Program-made: the position numbers and the translations under genes
The notes under the pieces: generated by a model
What the model saw: only the letters and a program-made list of their open reading frames with translations
The model's database searches: none
Told to the model about the DNA's origin: nothing
Assembly: GCF_039534125.1 (NCBI RefSeq)
Contig: NZ_BAAAUV010000001.1
Location: forward strand, 434,001 to 498,000
Direction of reading: 5' to 3'
Source of the DNA: Actinocorallia longicatena
Lineage (GTDB): Bacteria; Actinomycetota; Actinomycetes; Streptosporangiales; Streptosporangiaceae
DNA: 64,000 nucleotides
Part shown: positions 9,136 through 18,035 of the stretch, in pieces
Position numbering within the stretch: the stretch's first letter is position 1
How the letters are laid out: every line of letters starts with the position of its first letter

Positions 9136-10401
9136 TCAGGGCAGGGCGTTGCGGCGGGCGACGGACCCCAGGTAACGGCCGCTGTCCTTGACCTGCCGCT
9201 GCTGGGTGGCGCGGTCGACGGCGATGACGCCGAAGGTGGGCGCGTAGCCGAGGATCCATTCGAAGTTGTCGAGGGCCGACCAGTAGCAGTAGCCGCGGAC
9301 GTCGACGCCGTCGGCCGTGCAGCGGGCCACGCCTTCCAGTGCCTCGCGGATGAAGGCGACGCGGCGGAGGTCGTCGCCGGTGGCGATGCCGTTCTCAGTG
9401 ACGATCATCGGCAGGCCGGCCTCGGCGGCACGGCGCAGGACGTTCTCCAGGGCCCGGGGGTAGAACTCGTAACCGAGCTGGGTGAGCTCGGCGTCTTCGG
9501 GGTGGGGCAGCACGCCCGAGGGGCCGGTGCGGGCGCGGGTGTAGTTCTGGACGCCGAGGTAGTCGTCGCCCTCCATGGCCGGTAGGAAGCCGGTGAAGCT
9601 CTCCGCCCACAGGCGGTCGGCGGTGGCCTCCCCGCCCGGCTCCGGCTGGAAGTCGGTGAGGGCCAGGGACAGCCCGATCCGGGTGTCCGGGCTGGCCTCC
9701 CTGATGGCGGCGCGGGCCGCGATGTGCGCCCGCTTGACGACGTCCATGCCGGTGTCGCTGACGGTGAACAGGAAGACGTTCAGCTTGTCGGGGGTGGTGC
9801 CGAGCGCTTCGGCGCCCGCCGCGAGGCCGGGGCCGAGCATGTCGGCCAGGATGTCGCCGATCCCGACGGGGGCGTGCGCGTCGTCCTCGCCGGGCTGCGG
9901 CGTCAGGCTGCGGATGAGCGGGGCGATGTTGGCCTCGTTGATCGTGCACACGTACGGGATCAGGGAGCCGAGCTCGCTCATCACCGCCGCGCAGTAGGCG
10001 GCGAACCGCTCCGGGGTGCCCGCGTGCTCCCAGCCGCCGAGCTTCATGAGCCAGCGCGGGCTGGTGAAGTGGTGCAGCGTCACCAGCGGCGTGATCCCGA
10101 GGTCGTGGCAGGCCTCCAGGACGTCACGGTAGTGGGCGATCGCGGCGCGGGAGAAGCGGCCGTCCTCCGGCTCGACGCGCGCCCACTCGATGGAGAACCG
10201 GTAGGAGGTCAGGCCGAGCTCCTTGAGCAGGGCCAGGTCCTCGCGGAACAGGCGGTAGTGGTCGCAGGCGTCGCCGCTCGGCTCGGTGAAGAAGCTGCCG
10301 GGCATGTTCTCCAGGACCCACAGGTCGCTGCCGATGTTGCCGCCCTCGACCTGGTGCGCCGCGGTGGCCGCACCCCACAGGAACCCCTCAGGAAAGATCA
10401 T
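9136..10401 (-). CDS. GH1 family beta-glucosidase
   Basis: This 421-residue glycoside hydrolase family 1 enzyme has no signal peptide, so it is cytoplasmic. It carries the N-terminal FLWGAATAAHQVEG, the acid/base glutamate E156 in TINEAN (the usual motif is T-x-N-E-P, so the proline is replaced) and the nucleophile E336 in VTENG. It is somewhat short for GH1 (usually 440-480). Its start codon coincides with a near-match to the CebR/CelR operator. In Streptomyces a GH1 enzyme (BglC) hydrolyses imported cellobiose under CebR control. Here the enzyme could do the same, or deglycosylate the cluster product. Confidence 0.9.
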   Translation of the reverse strand: MIFPEGFLWGAATAAHQVEGGNIGSDLWVLENMPGSFFTEPSGDACDHYRLFREDLALLKELGLTSYRFSIEWARVEPEDGRFSRAAIAHYRDVLEACHDLGITPLVTLHHFTSPRWLMKLGGWEHAGTPERFAAYCAAVMSELGSLIPYVCTINEANIAPLIRSLTPQPGEDDAHAPVGIGDILADMLGPGLAAGAEALGTTPDKLNVFLFTVSDTGMDVVKRAHIAARAAIREASPDTRIGLSLALTDFQPEPGGEATADRLWAESFTGFLPAMEGDDYLGVQNYTRARTGPSGVLPHPEDAELTQLGYEFYPRALENVLRRAAEAGLPMIVTENGIATGDDLRRVAFIREALEGVARCTADGVDVRGYCYWSALDNFEWILGYAPTFGVIAVDRATQQRQVKDSGRYLGSVARRNALP

Positions 10402-10414
10402 CGCAGCGCTCCCG
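10401..10414 (-). promoter_or_regulatory. CebR/CelR-like operator at the beta-glucosidase start
   Basis: The minus strand reads CGGGAGCGCTGCGA, matching the 14-bp CebR/CelR consensus TGGGAGCGCTCCCA at 11 positions, including GGGAGCGCT. It ends on the A of the beta-glucosidase ATG and also covers its ribosome-binding site. Judged together with the perfect copy at 22816-22829. Confidence 0.5.
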
Positions 10415-10481
10415 CATGACGTGGACCATGGATCACTCTGAAAGCTGAGTAAACCATAGAATTACCGAAATCTGATCTGAC

Positions 10482-11123
10482 TCAGGATTCGGTTTCCGTG
10501 AGCGAGGCGCGGGCCTCCCGCCGGTCCTCGCCGGTGAGCCGCCGGAACGCGGCCACCAGGACCTCTCCGAGGTCGAAGGAGGGGTCGGCGAGCCACTGGA
10601 GCTGGAGCCCGTCCCAGGTGGCCAGGAACTGGCGCGCCACCTGCACCGGGTCGAGTCCGGGAGGGGCGAGGCCCGCCTCCTGCCGGCGTTCGATCATCCT
10701 CGCGTGCCGCGCCACCGTGGCCGCGTAGCGCTGGGCGAAGTACTCCTGCGCGGGATGGCCGGGCGTCGTCGCCTCCCCGGCCAGTGCCGCGTACAGCCGC
10801 AGGACCCCGGCCCGGCGCGTCACCGAGTCCGCGAAGGCCCGCAGCCGCTCCGGCAGGCCGGCGTCGGAGTCCCCGCCGTCATCGGCCTCCGCCTGCTCCT
10901 CGTCCGAGCGCCGCAGCGCCGCCACCAGCAGATGGTCCTTGCTCGGAAAGTGGTAGAGGACGGTCGGCTCGCGGGCCCCCGCCCGCTCGGCGACCTCGGC
11001 CGTGGTGACCCCGCGGTGCCCCTTCTCCACGACGATCTCGAGCACCGCCGCGGCGATGGCCTCCCGCCGCTCCGCCGACCGGGCGTACGGGCCGCGCTGC
11101 CTGCTTCGGGCGGGAGTCGTCAT
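10482..11123 (-). CDS. TetR family transcriptional regulator
   Basis: This 213-residue regulator has an N-terminal TetR helix-turn-helix (about 38-66: VTTAEVAERAGAREPTVLYHF) and a divergent ligand-binding C-domain. It lies upstream of the GH1 gene on the same strand with an 80-base gap. That gap is less GC-rich than its surroundings and holds a CTGAGT...ACTCAG inverted repeat, so it may control the beta-glucosidase or an export step of the cluster. The ligand cannot be read from the sequence. Confidence 0.85.
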   Translation of the reverse strand: MTTPARSRQRGPYARSAERREAIAAAVLEIVVEKGHRGVTTAEVAERAGAREPTVLYHFPSKDHLLVAALRRSDEEQAEADDGGDSDAGLPERLRAFADSVTRRAGVLRLYAALAGEATTPGHPAQEYFAQRYAATVARHARMIERRQEAGLAPPGLDPVQVARQFLATWDGLQLQWLADPSFDLGEVLVAAFRRLTGEDRREARASLTETES

Positions 11124-11142
11124 GAGACAACCCTACGGCCGG

Positions 11143-11604
11143 TCAGTACTCGTTCTTGATGACGAAGTAGGACCCGCGGATGGTCCCGGCCAGCTTCGAC
11201 TTCTGCCGCGCGAACTTGAACGCCCCGAGCTCCTCCGGGACCTCCATCCCGTCGGAGAGCTTGAACCCCACCGCCCGCTTCCCACCGCTCTCCACGGTGT
11301 ACATGACGTTGACCGACAGCCCGCTCTCATAGAACACATAGGCCATCCGGATGCCCTCGACCTCGAACGAGGTCGCCTCCAGCGCAGGCGAGGAGATGAC
11401 GATGTCCCGCTCCTCCTTGAGGATCCGGCTCACCCACGCGACGGCCTCCGCCGCCTTCTCCGCCGGCTCCACCGTGAACACATGGCTGTACTTGTTCCTG
11501 AAGTACCGGGCCTCGTTGGCCCGCAACCCCGCGAGCGCCTCCACGACCGGCGACGACTCCAACCCGACCGTCGAGACGTCCACGAAATCCACGACATAGG
11601 ACAT
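11143..11604 (-). CDS. Small protein of unknown function in the biosynthetic operon
   Basis: This 153-residue cytoplasmic protein has no signal peptide or transmembrane helix. I do not recognise the family. Its mixed alpha/beta sequence begins MSYVVDFVDVSTVGL and includes RYFRNKYSHVFTVEP. It follows the synthetase-MFS gene by 24 bases with a strong GAGGAGGAGGG ribosome-binding site, so it is the last gene of the operon. Codon use is like its neighbours. A role in product formation, binding or self-protection is possible but unsupported. Confidence 0.7.
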   Translation of the reverse strand: MSYVVDFVDVSTVGLESSPVVEALAGLRANEARYFRNKYSHVFTVEPAEKAAEAVAWVSRILKEERDIVISSPALEATSFEVEGIRMAYVFYESGLSVNVMYTVESGGKRAVGFKLSDGMEVPEELGAFKFARQKSKLAGTIRGSYFVIKNEY

Positions 11605-11628
11605 GGCGATCCCTCCTCCTCACCCAGC

Positions 11629-14600
11629 TTAGGCACCGGCCGCCCCGCCGGACGACCCCGCCCCGGCCCGGCGGGTGATGGCCTGGAGGCCCACCAGGTC
11701 GTCGGGGAGGGCGTCGGGGACCGTCTCGTCGAAGCGGGACAGGGCGCCGTGGCGGAGGGCCGCGGCGGTCCACAAGATCATGAGAAGGGCGCAGAGGACG
11801 TAGAGGAGGCCGATGCCCCGGGATTCGCCGGTGCCGAGGATCGGGCCGAGGAGGGGGGCCAGGGCGCCGTCGGGGCGCAGGAGCGGGTCGAGGACTCCGG
11901 GCAGGAGCGGGGCCAGCAGGACGAAGCCCAGGGGCTGGGTGGACATGGCGAGGGCCTGGTTGACGGCGATGACCCGGGCGTGGAAGCGGTGCGGGACCTT
12001 CGTGTGGATGATCGTCATCCAGATGCCGTCGACCACCGACATGGTCACGCACATCCCGAACACGCCCACGGCGATCAGCGGCAGCGACGGCCGTCCCCCG
12101 GCGACGGCGCAGCATCCGGCGAAGGCCAGGCAGAACAGGAGCATGCCGCGCATCCGGCGGCGCGGGCCTCCCCACAGGGCCATGAGCGCCCCGCCCGCGG
12201 TCGCGCCGATCCCGGCGACCATGGCGATCCAGCCCGCGTCGGACAGCCCGCCCACCGCGAGGGCCAGCGGGGAGATCAGGACGAAGACCGCGCCCAGGAA
12301 GACGTTGAGGACGAAGAAGTAGCCGACCATGGCGCGCAGGCCCGGCCGTTCCCACAGGTAGGAGAAGCCGTGCCTGATCTCGGCCCGCAGGGTCTCGCGC
12401 GGACGCCAGGGCATGGTCGCGGGAAAGCGCACCAGCAGGAGGGCGCCGACGGCGATCACATAGCTGATCACGTCGATCAGGAGGATCAGCTTGAGCCCGA
12501 AGGCGGCCATCATCCCGACGGCGAAGACCGGTACCAGGAACCGGGACACGCCCATGGTGAACTGCACGACCCCGTTGGCATGGCCCATGTACTCCTTCGG
12601 GATCAGCTGCGGCACGGCCGACCCGTAGGCGAGCCGCTGCGTGGTCAGCGCGACCGACAGCAGGGCGAGCAGGACGTACAGGTCGACCGAGCCCAGGTCG
12701 CCGGTGAGCACGAGCCGCAGCAGCAGGATCCCCTGGATCACCCCCGCCGCCACCCCGGACGCCAGCAGCGCCCGGCGCCGGTCCGCCCGGTCGATCAGCG
12801 CCCCGACGACCGGCGCCGCGACGAGCCCCGGAAGCGTCGCCACCAGCGCGAACACCGTGAACCGGGCGAGCGATCCGGTCTGCAGATAGGTCCACAGCGG
12901 GATCGCGTACTCCGTCAGCGCCGTCCCGACCATCGAGACCATCTGCCCGGCGGCGACGGCCAGGAACCGGCCCATGCCCGGACGGACCCCGGAGGCCGCC
13001 GCGGGCCTCCCGCCGACGGCCGCGACCCGCCAGGTCTCCCCCGTCCCCTCGGTGAGGTCCTCATGGACGCTCGTGATGATCGAGGCCAGCTCCCCCGCCC
13101 TGAACTTGAGGAAGTAGTGGCCGGCCTCGTCGATCTCGACGAGCGCGGTCCGCTCGGTGAGGAAGCCCCACTCGCGGTACCGCTCGCGGGCGAACTCGGT
13201 GCCGGGATCCCGCTCACCGGTCACCGAGACGACCGGGGCGGACAGCCGGGCCCCCTCGGCCAGCAGCCGGGTGAAGTACTCCTCGGACCGCTCGCCGTCC
13301 TCGCGCATCGCCCTGACCAGGAACCTGCGCTGTTCGGCGTCGGCCTCGCTGAGGTCGGCGCCGGTGGCCTGGAGCCAGTTGGCGTAGATCTCGTCGCTGC
13401 GCAGCCGCTCGATCCGGAACGTCCGGTAGAGCGGCCCCAGGATGCGCCCGTCGGGCCGGGCGAAGGGGAAGACCCCGCCCAGGTAGACCGCCTCTATCCG
13501 CCGTCCGGCCCCCTCCAGGCCCAGGGCGATCTCGATGGTCAGCGCGGCGCCGGGACCGCAGTGCCCGTACAGGACGAGCGGCCCGCCGACCCGTTCCAGG
13601 ATCTCGGCCACACAGCGCCGGGCGACCTCCTCGATCGGCTGGGTCTCCTCCTCGACGGCGAACTCGTGGCCCGGCACCGCGAGGGCGAGCAGCGCGTGCT
13701 CGGCCGGGAGCGCGTCGGCCAGCGGCTGGTAGACGATCGCGGAGGCCCCGCCGTAGGGGATGCAGACGTAGGTGACGACGGGCGCGGCGGTCCTGGTCAG
13801 CTCGTGGAGGAGCCCGCCGGACGCCTCCGGGGCGCTCGAGGCCGCCGCGGCGACCGCCCGGACCGTCGGATCCCGGAAGAGCTCGACCACGGTGACCGGA
13901 CGGCAGCCGGCCGGCAGCGCCTTGCGGAGCCGGGCCACGGCCTGCGTGGCCAGGAGGGAGTGCCCGCCGAGGTCGAAGAAGTCGTCGAGCGCGCCGACCT
14001 CGGCCACGCCCAGCACCTCCGACCAGATCCCTGCGACGAGCTCCTCGACCGGGCCGTGGGGGGCGGTGAACTCCCCGGCGGGCTCCTCGGGCACGGGCAG
14101 CCGGGCCCGGTCCACCTTGCCGTGGGCCTGGAGCGGCAGCCGGTCCATCCAGACGAACCTGCCCGGCACCATGTAGTCGGGCAGCCGCTCGGACAGCCCG
14201 GCCCGCAGCTCGGCGGCGGGGGTGCCCGCGGTCCCCTCGAGATAGGCGATCAGCCGGTCGTCCCGGACGACCGCCACCGCGCGCACGACCCCCTCGCACC
14301 CGCCGAGCGCGGCCTCCACCTCTCCGAGCTCGACCCGGAATCCGCGCAGCTTGACCTGGTGGTCGCGGCGGCCCAGGAACTCCAGCTCGCCGCCGGGCAG
14401 GAACCTGCCCAGGTCGCCGGTCCGGTAGAGCCGGTCCCCCTCGGCCGCGAACGGGTCGGGCACGAACTTCTCCGCGGTGAGCTCGGGACGTCCGAGATAA
14501 CCGCGCGCCAGCCGGTCCCCGCCGATGTGGATCTCCCCCGCGACGCCGGGCGGCACCGGGCGCCCGTCCGGGTCGAGCACGTACACCCTGGTCCCGGGCA

Positions 14601-16974
14601 GCGGACGGCCGATCGGGGTGAGGGTCCCGGTGTCGCCGTCGTCGGTGACCCGCCAGGTCGTCGCCCCGACGGTCGCCTCCGTCGGCCCGTAGTGGTTGTG
14701 GATCTCGCAGCCACCGAGCCGGGCGAGCTCGCGGACCCACGCGGTGCGCGAGGCCTCGCCGCCGAGGATGAGCGCCCGGCGCGGGAGCAGCGCCGCCGCC
14801 CCGGCCTCGTCGGCCAGCGCCGCGAGGTGCGACGGCGTCATCTTCAGGTAGTCGATCCGCCGGGAGGCCACGAAGGAGGCCAGTTCCGCCCCCGAGGCCC
14901 GCTTGGACAGCATGTGCACGCAGCCGCCGGTCGCCAGAGCCAGGTAGAACGTGGTGATGCCGAAGTCGAAGTGCAGCGACTGCAGCAGCCCGAACGACGA
15001 TCCCGGCACGATCGCGAACCGCCGCCGCACCCCCTCCAGATAGTTGACGATCTGCCGGTGCTGGACCGCGACCCCCTTGGGCGTCCCGGTCGAGCCCGAG
15101 GTGTAGATGACGTAGGCCAGGTCGTCCGGGGCCGCCTCGCCGGAGGGCGCGTCGGGTCCGTCCGCCGGGCCGTCGGTGTCCAGGCACACGATCCGGCCCG
15201 CGTAACCGGCGAAGCGCGGCCGCAGTGCCGACACCGTGATGAGCACCGGGGCTGCGGAGTCGGCGAGCATGTAGGCGAGCCGCGCATCCGGTGCCTCGGG
15301 ATCGAGCGGCAGGTAGGGCGCGCCGGCGTTCAGCACGCCGAACAGCGCGACGGCCGTGCCGAGGGACTGCGGCAGGCAGATGCCGACGGGCCGGTCGGGG
15401 CCCGCTCCGGCGCTCCGCAGGCGACGGGCGAGACGCTCGGCGTCCGTCCGGAGCCGCCCGTAGGTCAGGGTCTCGCCCTCGAACGTCACGGCGGGAGCGG
15501 CGGGATCATGGCCGTCGATCACCCGGTGCAGCAGCGGCCACGGCGGGCTGACCTCGCCGGTGTCGTTCCAGTCGTCGACGAGCCTGCGGCGCTCCCCCGG
15601 GGTCAGCAGCCCGAGGTCGCGCAGCGGGGCCGCGGGGGTCTCGGCGATCGCCCGGAGCAGGGTCGTGAACAGGTCGGCGACCTGCCGGACGGCCGGCTCG
15701 CCGAACCTGTCGGAGCGGTAGCGGAAGCACAGCTCGACGCTGTCCGGCAGCTCCCGGACGATCAGCGCGAGATCGAAGGCCGCCTCGTCGAGCGGCCTGC
15801 CCCACCGCTCGGTGACCAGCTCGGACGGCCAGGCCCGGCGTTCGGTGTGGGCCTGCTGGAGGATGACCGCGCTCTGGAAGACCGGTCCCCCGCCGACCGC
15901 CGAGACCAGCTCGTCGAAGGGCAGTTCGTGGGTGAGTGCGGCGGCGAAGGAGGCCCGGGTCCGGCCGGCCGCGTTCTGGAAGGGCTGGCCGGGGTCGAGT
16001 TCGGTGCGGAGCGGGAGCACGTTGATGAAGCAGCCGATCAGCGGTTCGAGCTCGGTCCGGTTGCGTCCGCCGGTCACCGACCCCACCGTGATCGTCTTCT
16101 CCCCGGTGATCCGCAGGAGGAGGGTCTTGTAGGCGGTGAGGAAGGCCAGGAAGGAGGTGGTGCGCGGGCCGCCCGCCCGCCTGACGGCCTCGGCCAGCCC
16201 GGCCGGGATCGAGGTGACGACCTCGGCGCTGCGGGCCCCGCCGGTCTCCGGCCCGCCGCCGGGCAGCGTGGTGGGCGGGCCGCCGAGGGCCGCGCGCCAG
16301 TGATCGGCGCGCTCCGCCCGGGTCCGCTCGTCGAGGCGGGCCCGCGACCAGGCAGCGTAGTCGGCGTACTGGACGGGCAGCTCCGGCAGGTCGGGAGCGG
16401 TGCCCGTCCGGTGGGCCCGGTAGGCCGCGGCCAGCTCGGCGATCGCGTTGTCGACCGACCAGCCGTCGGAGCCTGCGTGGTGCCAGACCATCATCAGCCG
16501 GTGCTCGGCGGGCGCCACCCGGTACAGGTGCACCCGGAACTGGGGCGCCCGGGCCAGGTCGAACCGTTCGCCCGCGGCCCGCTTCGCCAGCTCCAGGGCG
16601 CGTTCCTCGGGGTCGGCCCCGGCGCTGACGTCGACGAGCGCGAAGGGCGGCTCCAAGGAGGGCAGCACCTCCTGGAACGGCTCGCCGCCGACGTCGACCA
16701 GGACGGTCCGCAGCGACTCGTGGCGTCGCACGAGCGTCGCGACGGCCTCCCGGAGGGCGTCCTCGTCGAGGGGTCCGTGCAGGCTGAGGCCGGCGGTCAC
16801 GTTGGCGACCCCGCCGGGATCGACCTGGGCGGCCAGCCACATCCGGCGCTGCTCGAACGAGGCCGGCAGCGGGCGGCCGTCCCGGGGCAGCCGGGCGATC
16901 CGCGCCGACCGCCTGGCCAGCAGCAGGGCCAGCGCCTCCTGCCGGTCCGGCGTCAGTTCACTCGCAGTCGTCAC
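11629..16974 (-). CDS. Single-module NRPS (C-A-T-TE) fused to an MFS transporter
   Basis: This 1781-residue protein joins synthesis and export. Residues about 35-450 are a condensation domain with HHAGSDG (165-171). Residues about 480-960 are an adenylation domain with YTSGSTGTPKG, YGPTEA, YRTGDL and the A10 lysine K953. The carrier domain holds the phosphopantetheine serine S1006 (LGGHSLL). The thioesterase (about 1065-1305) has GHCGPG, placing Cys1139 where Ser is usual, with D1256 and H1286 completing a triad. Residues about 1335-1765 are a 12-helix MFS transporter. The binding-pocket residues D670, F671, T674, K711, I736, G738, H761, V769 and G770 resemble the aspartate code. It starts inside the E2 stop (ATGA). 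The fusion is seen; the substrate is inferred. Confidence 0.93.
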   Translation of the reverse strand: MTTASELTPDRQEALALLLARRSARIARLPRDGRPLPASFEQRRMWLAAQVDPGGVANVTAGLSLHGPLDEDALREAVATLVRRHESLRTVLVDVGGEPFQEVLPSLEPPFALVDVSAGADPEERALELAKRAAGERFDLARAPQFRVHLYRVAPAEHRLMMVWHHAGSDGWSVDNAIAELAAAYRAHRTGTAPDLPELPVQYADYAAWSRARLDERTRAERADHWRAALGGPPTTLPGGGPETGGARSAEVVTSIPAGLAEAVRRAGGPRTTSFLAFLTAYKTLLLRITGEKTITVGSVTGGRNRTELEPLIGCFINVLPLRTELDPGQPFQNAAGRTRASFAAALTHELPFDELVSAVGGGPVFQSAVILQQAHTERRAWPSELVTERWGRPLDEAAFDLALIVRELPDSVELCFRYRSDRFGEPAVRQVADLFTTLLRAIAETPAAPLRDLGLLTPGERRRLVDDWNDTGEVSPPWPLLHRVIDGHDPAAPAVTFEGETLTYGRLRTDAERLARRLRSAGAGPDRPVGICLPQSLGTAVALFGVLNAGAPYLPLDPEAPDARLAYMLADSAAPVLITVSALRPRFAGYAGRIVCLDTDGPADGPDAPSGEAAPDDLAYVIYTSGSTGTPKGVAVQHRQIVNYLEGVRRRFAIVPGSSFGLLQSLHFDFGITTFYLALATGGCVHMLSKRASGAELASFVASRRIDYLKMTPSHLAALADEAGAAALLPRRALILGGEASRTAWVRELARLGGCEIHNHYGPTEATVGATTWRVTDDGDTGTLTPIGRPLPGTRVYVLDPDGRPVPPGVAGEIHIGGDRLARGYLGRPELTAEKFVPDPFAAEGDRLYRTGDLGRFLPGGELEFLGRRDHQVKLRGFRVELGEVEAALGGCEGVVRAVAVVRDDRLIAYLEGTAGTPAAELRAGLSERLPDYMVPGRFVWMDRLPLQAHGKVDRARLPVPEEPAGEFTAPHGPVEELVAGIWSEVLGVAEVGALDDFFDLGGHSLLATQAVARLRKALPAGCRPVTVVELFRDPTVRAVAAAASSAPEASGGLLHELTRTAAPVVTYVCIPYGGASAIVYQPLADALPAEHALLALAVPGHEFAVEEETQPIEEVARRCVAEILERVGGPLVLYGHCGPGAALTIEIALGLEGAGRRIEAVYLGGVFPFARPDGRILGPLYRTFRIERLRSDEIYANWLQATGADLSEADAEQRRFLVRAMREDGERSEEYFTRLLAEGARLSAPVVSVTGERDPGTEFARERYREWGFLTERTALVEIDEAGHYFLKFRAGELASIITSVHEDLTEGTGETWRVAAVGGRPAAASGVRPGMGRFLAVAAGQMVSMVGTALTEYAIPLWTYLQTGSLARFTVFALVATLPGLVAAPVVGALIDRADRRRALLASGVAAGVIQGILLLRLVLTGDLGSVDLYVLLALLSVALTTQRLAYGSAVPQLIPKEYMGHANGVVQFTMGVSRFLVPVFAVGMMAAFGLKLILLIDVISYVIAVGALLLVRFPATMPWRPRETLRAEIRHGFSYLWERPGLRAMVGYFFVLNVFLGAVFVLISPLALAVGGLSDAGWIAMVAGIGATAGGALMALWGGPRRRMRGMLLFCLAFAGCCAVAGGRPSLPLIAVGVFGMCVTMSVVDGIWMTIIHTKVPHRFHARVIAVNQALAMSTQPLGFVLLAPLLPGVLDPLLRPDGALAPLLGPILGTGESRGIGLLYVLCALLMILWTAAALRHGALSRFDETVPDALPDDLVGLQAITRRAGAGSSGGAAGA

Positions 16975-18035
16975 GCCGCGCCCTTCCCCTCGAGGTTCCC
17001 CCGCAGCGCCTGCAGGAACTGCAGCGCCTCGCGTCCGTTGACGAGCCGATGGTCATAGGCCAGGCCGAGCGTGACGACCGACCGCTGCGCGACCGCGCCC
17101 TCCTCGTCGAGGTAGAGCTCGGGACGCGGTGCGCACAGCGAGATCGCGCACGCGTGCCCCGGGAACACGATCGGGATAGCGATCACCGCGTCGGCGTCGG
17201 TGTTGAGCGCGACCAGGATGTTCGAGCCGGCCAGATCGGCGTCGGCGAAGGCTCCGCGCAGCGCGGTCATGCGGTGGCGCATGGCGGTCCGGGAGATCTC
17301 CCGGAGGCCCAGGCGTGCGGCATCCCTGATCACCGGCACGTACAGTCCCTTGCCGAGGTCGATCGTCAGGCCGACGTGGGGCGCGCCGGAGTGGCGGACG
17401 TTCAGGCCGTCCAGCTCGGCGAAGAACAGCGGGAACTCCCCGTGCAGCCCGGCGACGGCCTCGATCAGCAGTTCGGGCAGGCCGACCAGGGTGCGCAGCT
17501 CCCTGGTCAGCCGCGCCGCCGCCGCGAGGGTCCCGGTGACGTCGACCTGGATCGCGGTGAAGGCGGCGGGAACCGTCTGCCAGGAGCGGGTGACCGTCGC
17601 GGCGACGCCCCGCTGGACGGCGGGGAGCGGCTCGGTCCCGGCGGCGCCGAGCAGAGATTCGATGTCGCCGCTGCGGACGAGGGTGAGTCCCAGCCCGGCC
17701 ACCCGCGCCTCGTCGATCCCATGGGCGTCCATCAGCGCACGGGCCGGACCGGTGACGACCGGCCCGCCGGACGCCCGCCCGGCCTCCTCGGCGGCGGCCC
17801 GCCCGGCCTCGCCGACCCGGGCGATGGGCTGGCCCGGACGGCAGGTCGCACCGGCCGGCAGCAGCCTGCTGAGCGTCCCGCCCTCCTCGGACAGCAGTTC
17901 CTCGATCGCCTTGGACGTCTCGATGAGCGCCACCGGATCACCCGGTGCGAGCTCGGCGCCGTCCTCGGCCAGCCAGTCCACGAGCACGTACTCGCTGTCG
18001 TTGGTGTTGAGCTTCGGCACGCTGATCTCAGTCAC
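16971..18035 (-). CDS. 2-oxoacid dehydrogenase E2 (lipoyl acyltransferase)
   Basis: This 354-residue E2 is short because it has a single lipoyl domain, with the modified lysine K42 in ETSKA. A peripheral subunit-binding segment (about 95-130: TGPARALMDAHGIDEARVAGLG) and a CoA-acyltransferase-like core follow. The usual catalytic motif H-R-x-x-D-G reads HRLVNG here, so H329 is kept but the conserved Asp is N333. This may impair CoA transfer or change the acceptor. It overlaps E1 beta by 8 bases and the NRPS by 4. No E3 gene is nearby, so E3 would come from primary metabolism. It probably hands an acyl group to the cluster's carrier protein (inference). Confidence 0.88.
   Translation of the reverse strand: MTEISVPKLNTNDSEYVLVDWLAEDGAELAPGDPVALIETSKAIEELLSEEGGTLSRLLPAGATCRPGQPIARVGEAGRAAAEEAGRASGGPVVTGPARALMDAHGIDEARVAGLGLTLVRSGDIESLLGAAGTEPLPAVQRGVAATVTRSWQTVPAAFTAIQVDVTGTLAAAARLTRELRTLVGLPELLIEAVAGLHGEFPLFFAELDGLNVRHSGAPHVGLTIDLGKGLYVPVIRDAARLGLREISRTAMRHRMTALRGAFADADLAGSNILVALNTDADAVIAIPIVFPGHACAISLCAPRPELYLDEEGAVAQRSVVTLGLAYDHRLVNGREALQFLQALRGNLEGKGAA

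Noticed and set aside
11002..17058. A 2018-codon open frame on the plus strand opposite the NRPS-MFS gene
   Set aside because: It is a high-GC antisense shadow: Gln/Gly/Arg/Asp-rich, without any domain, while the minus strand carries full NRPS and MFS motifs.
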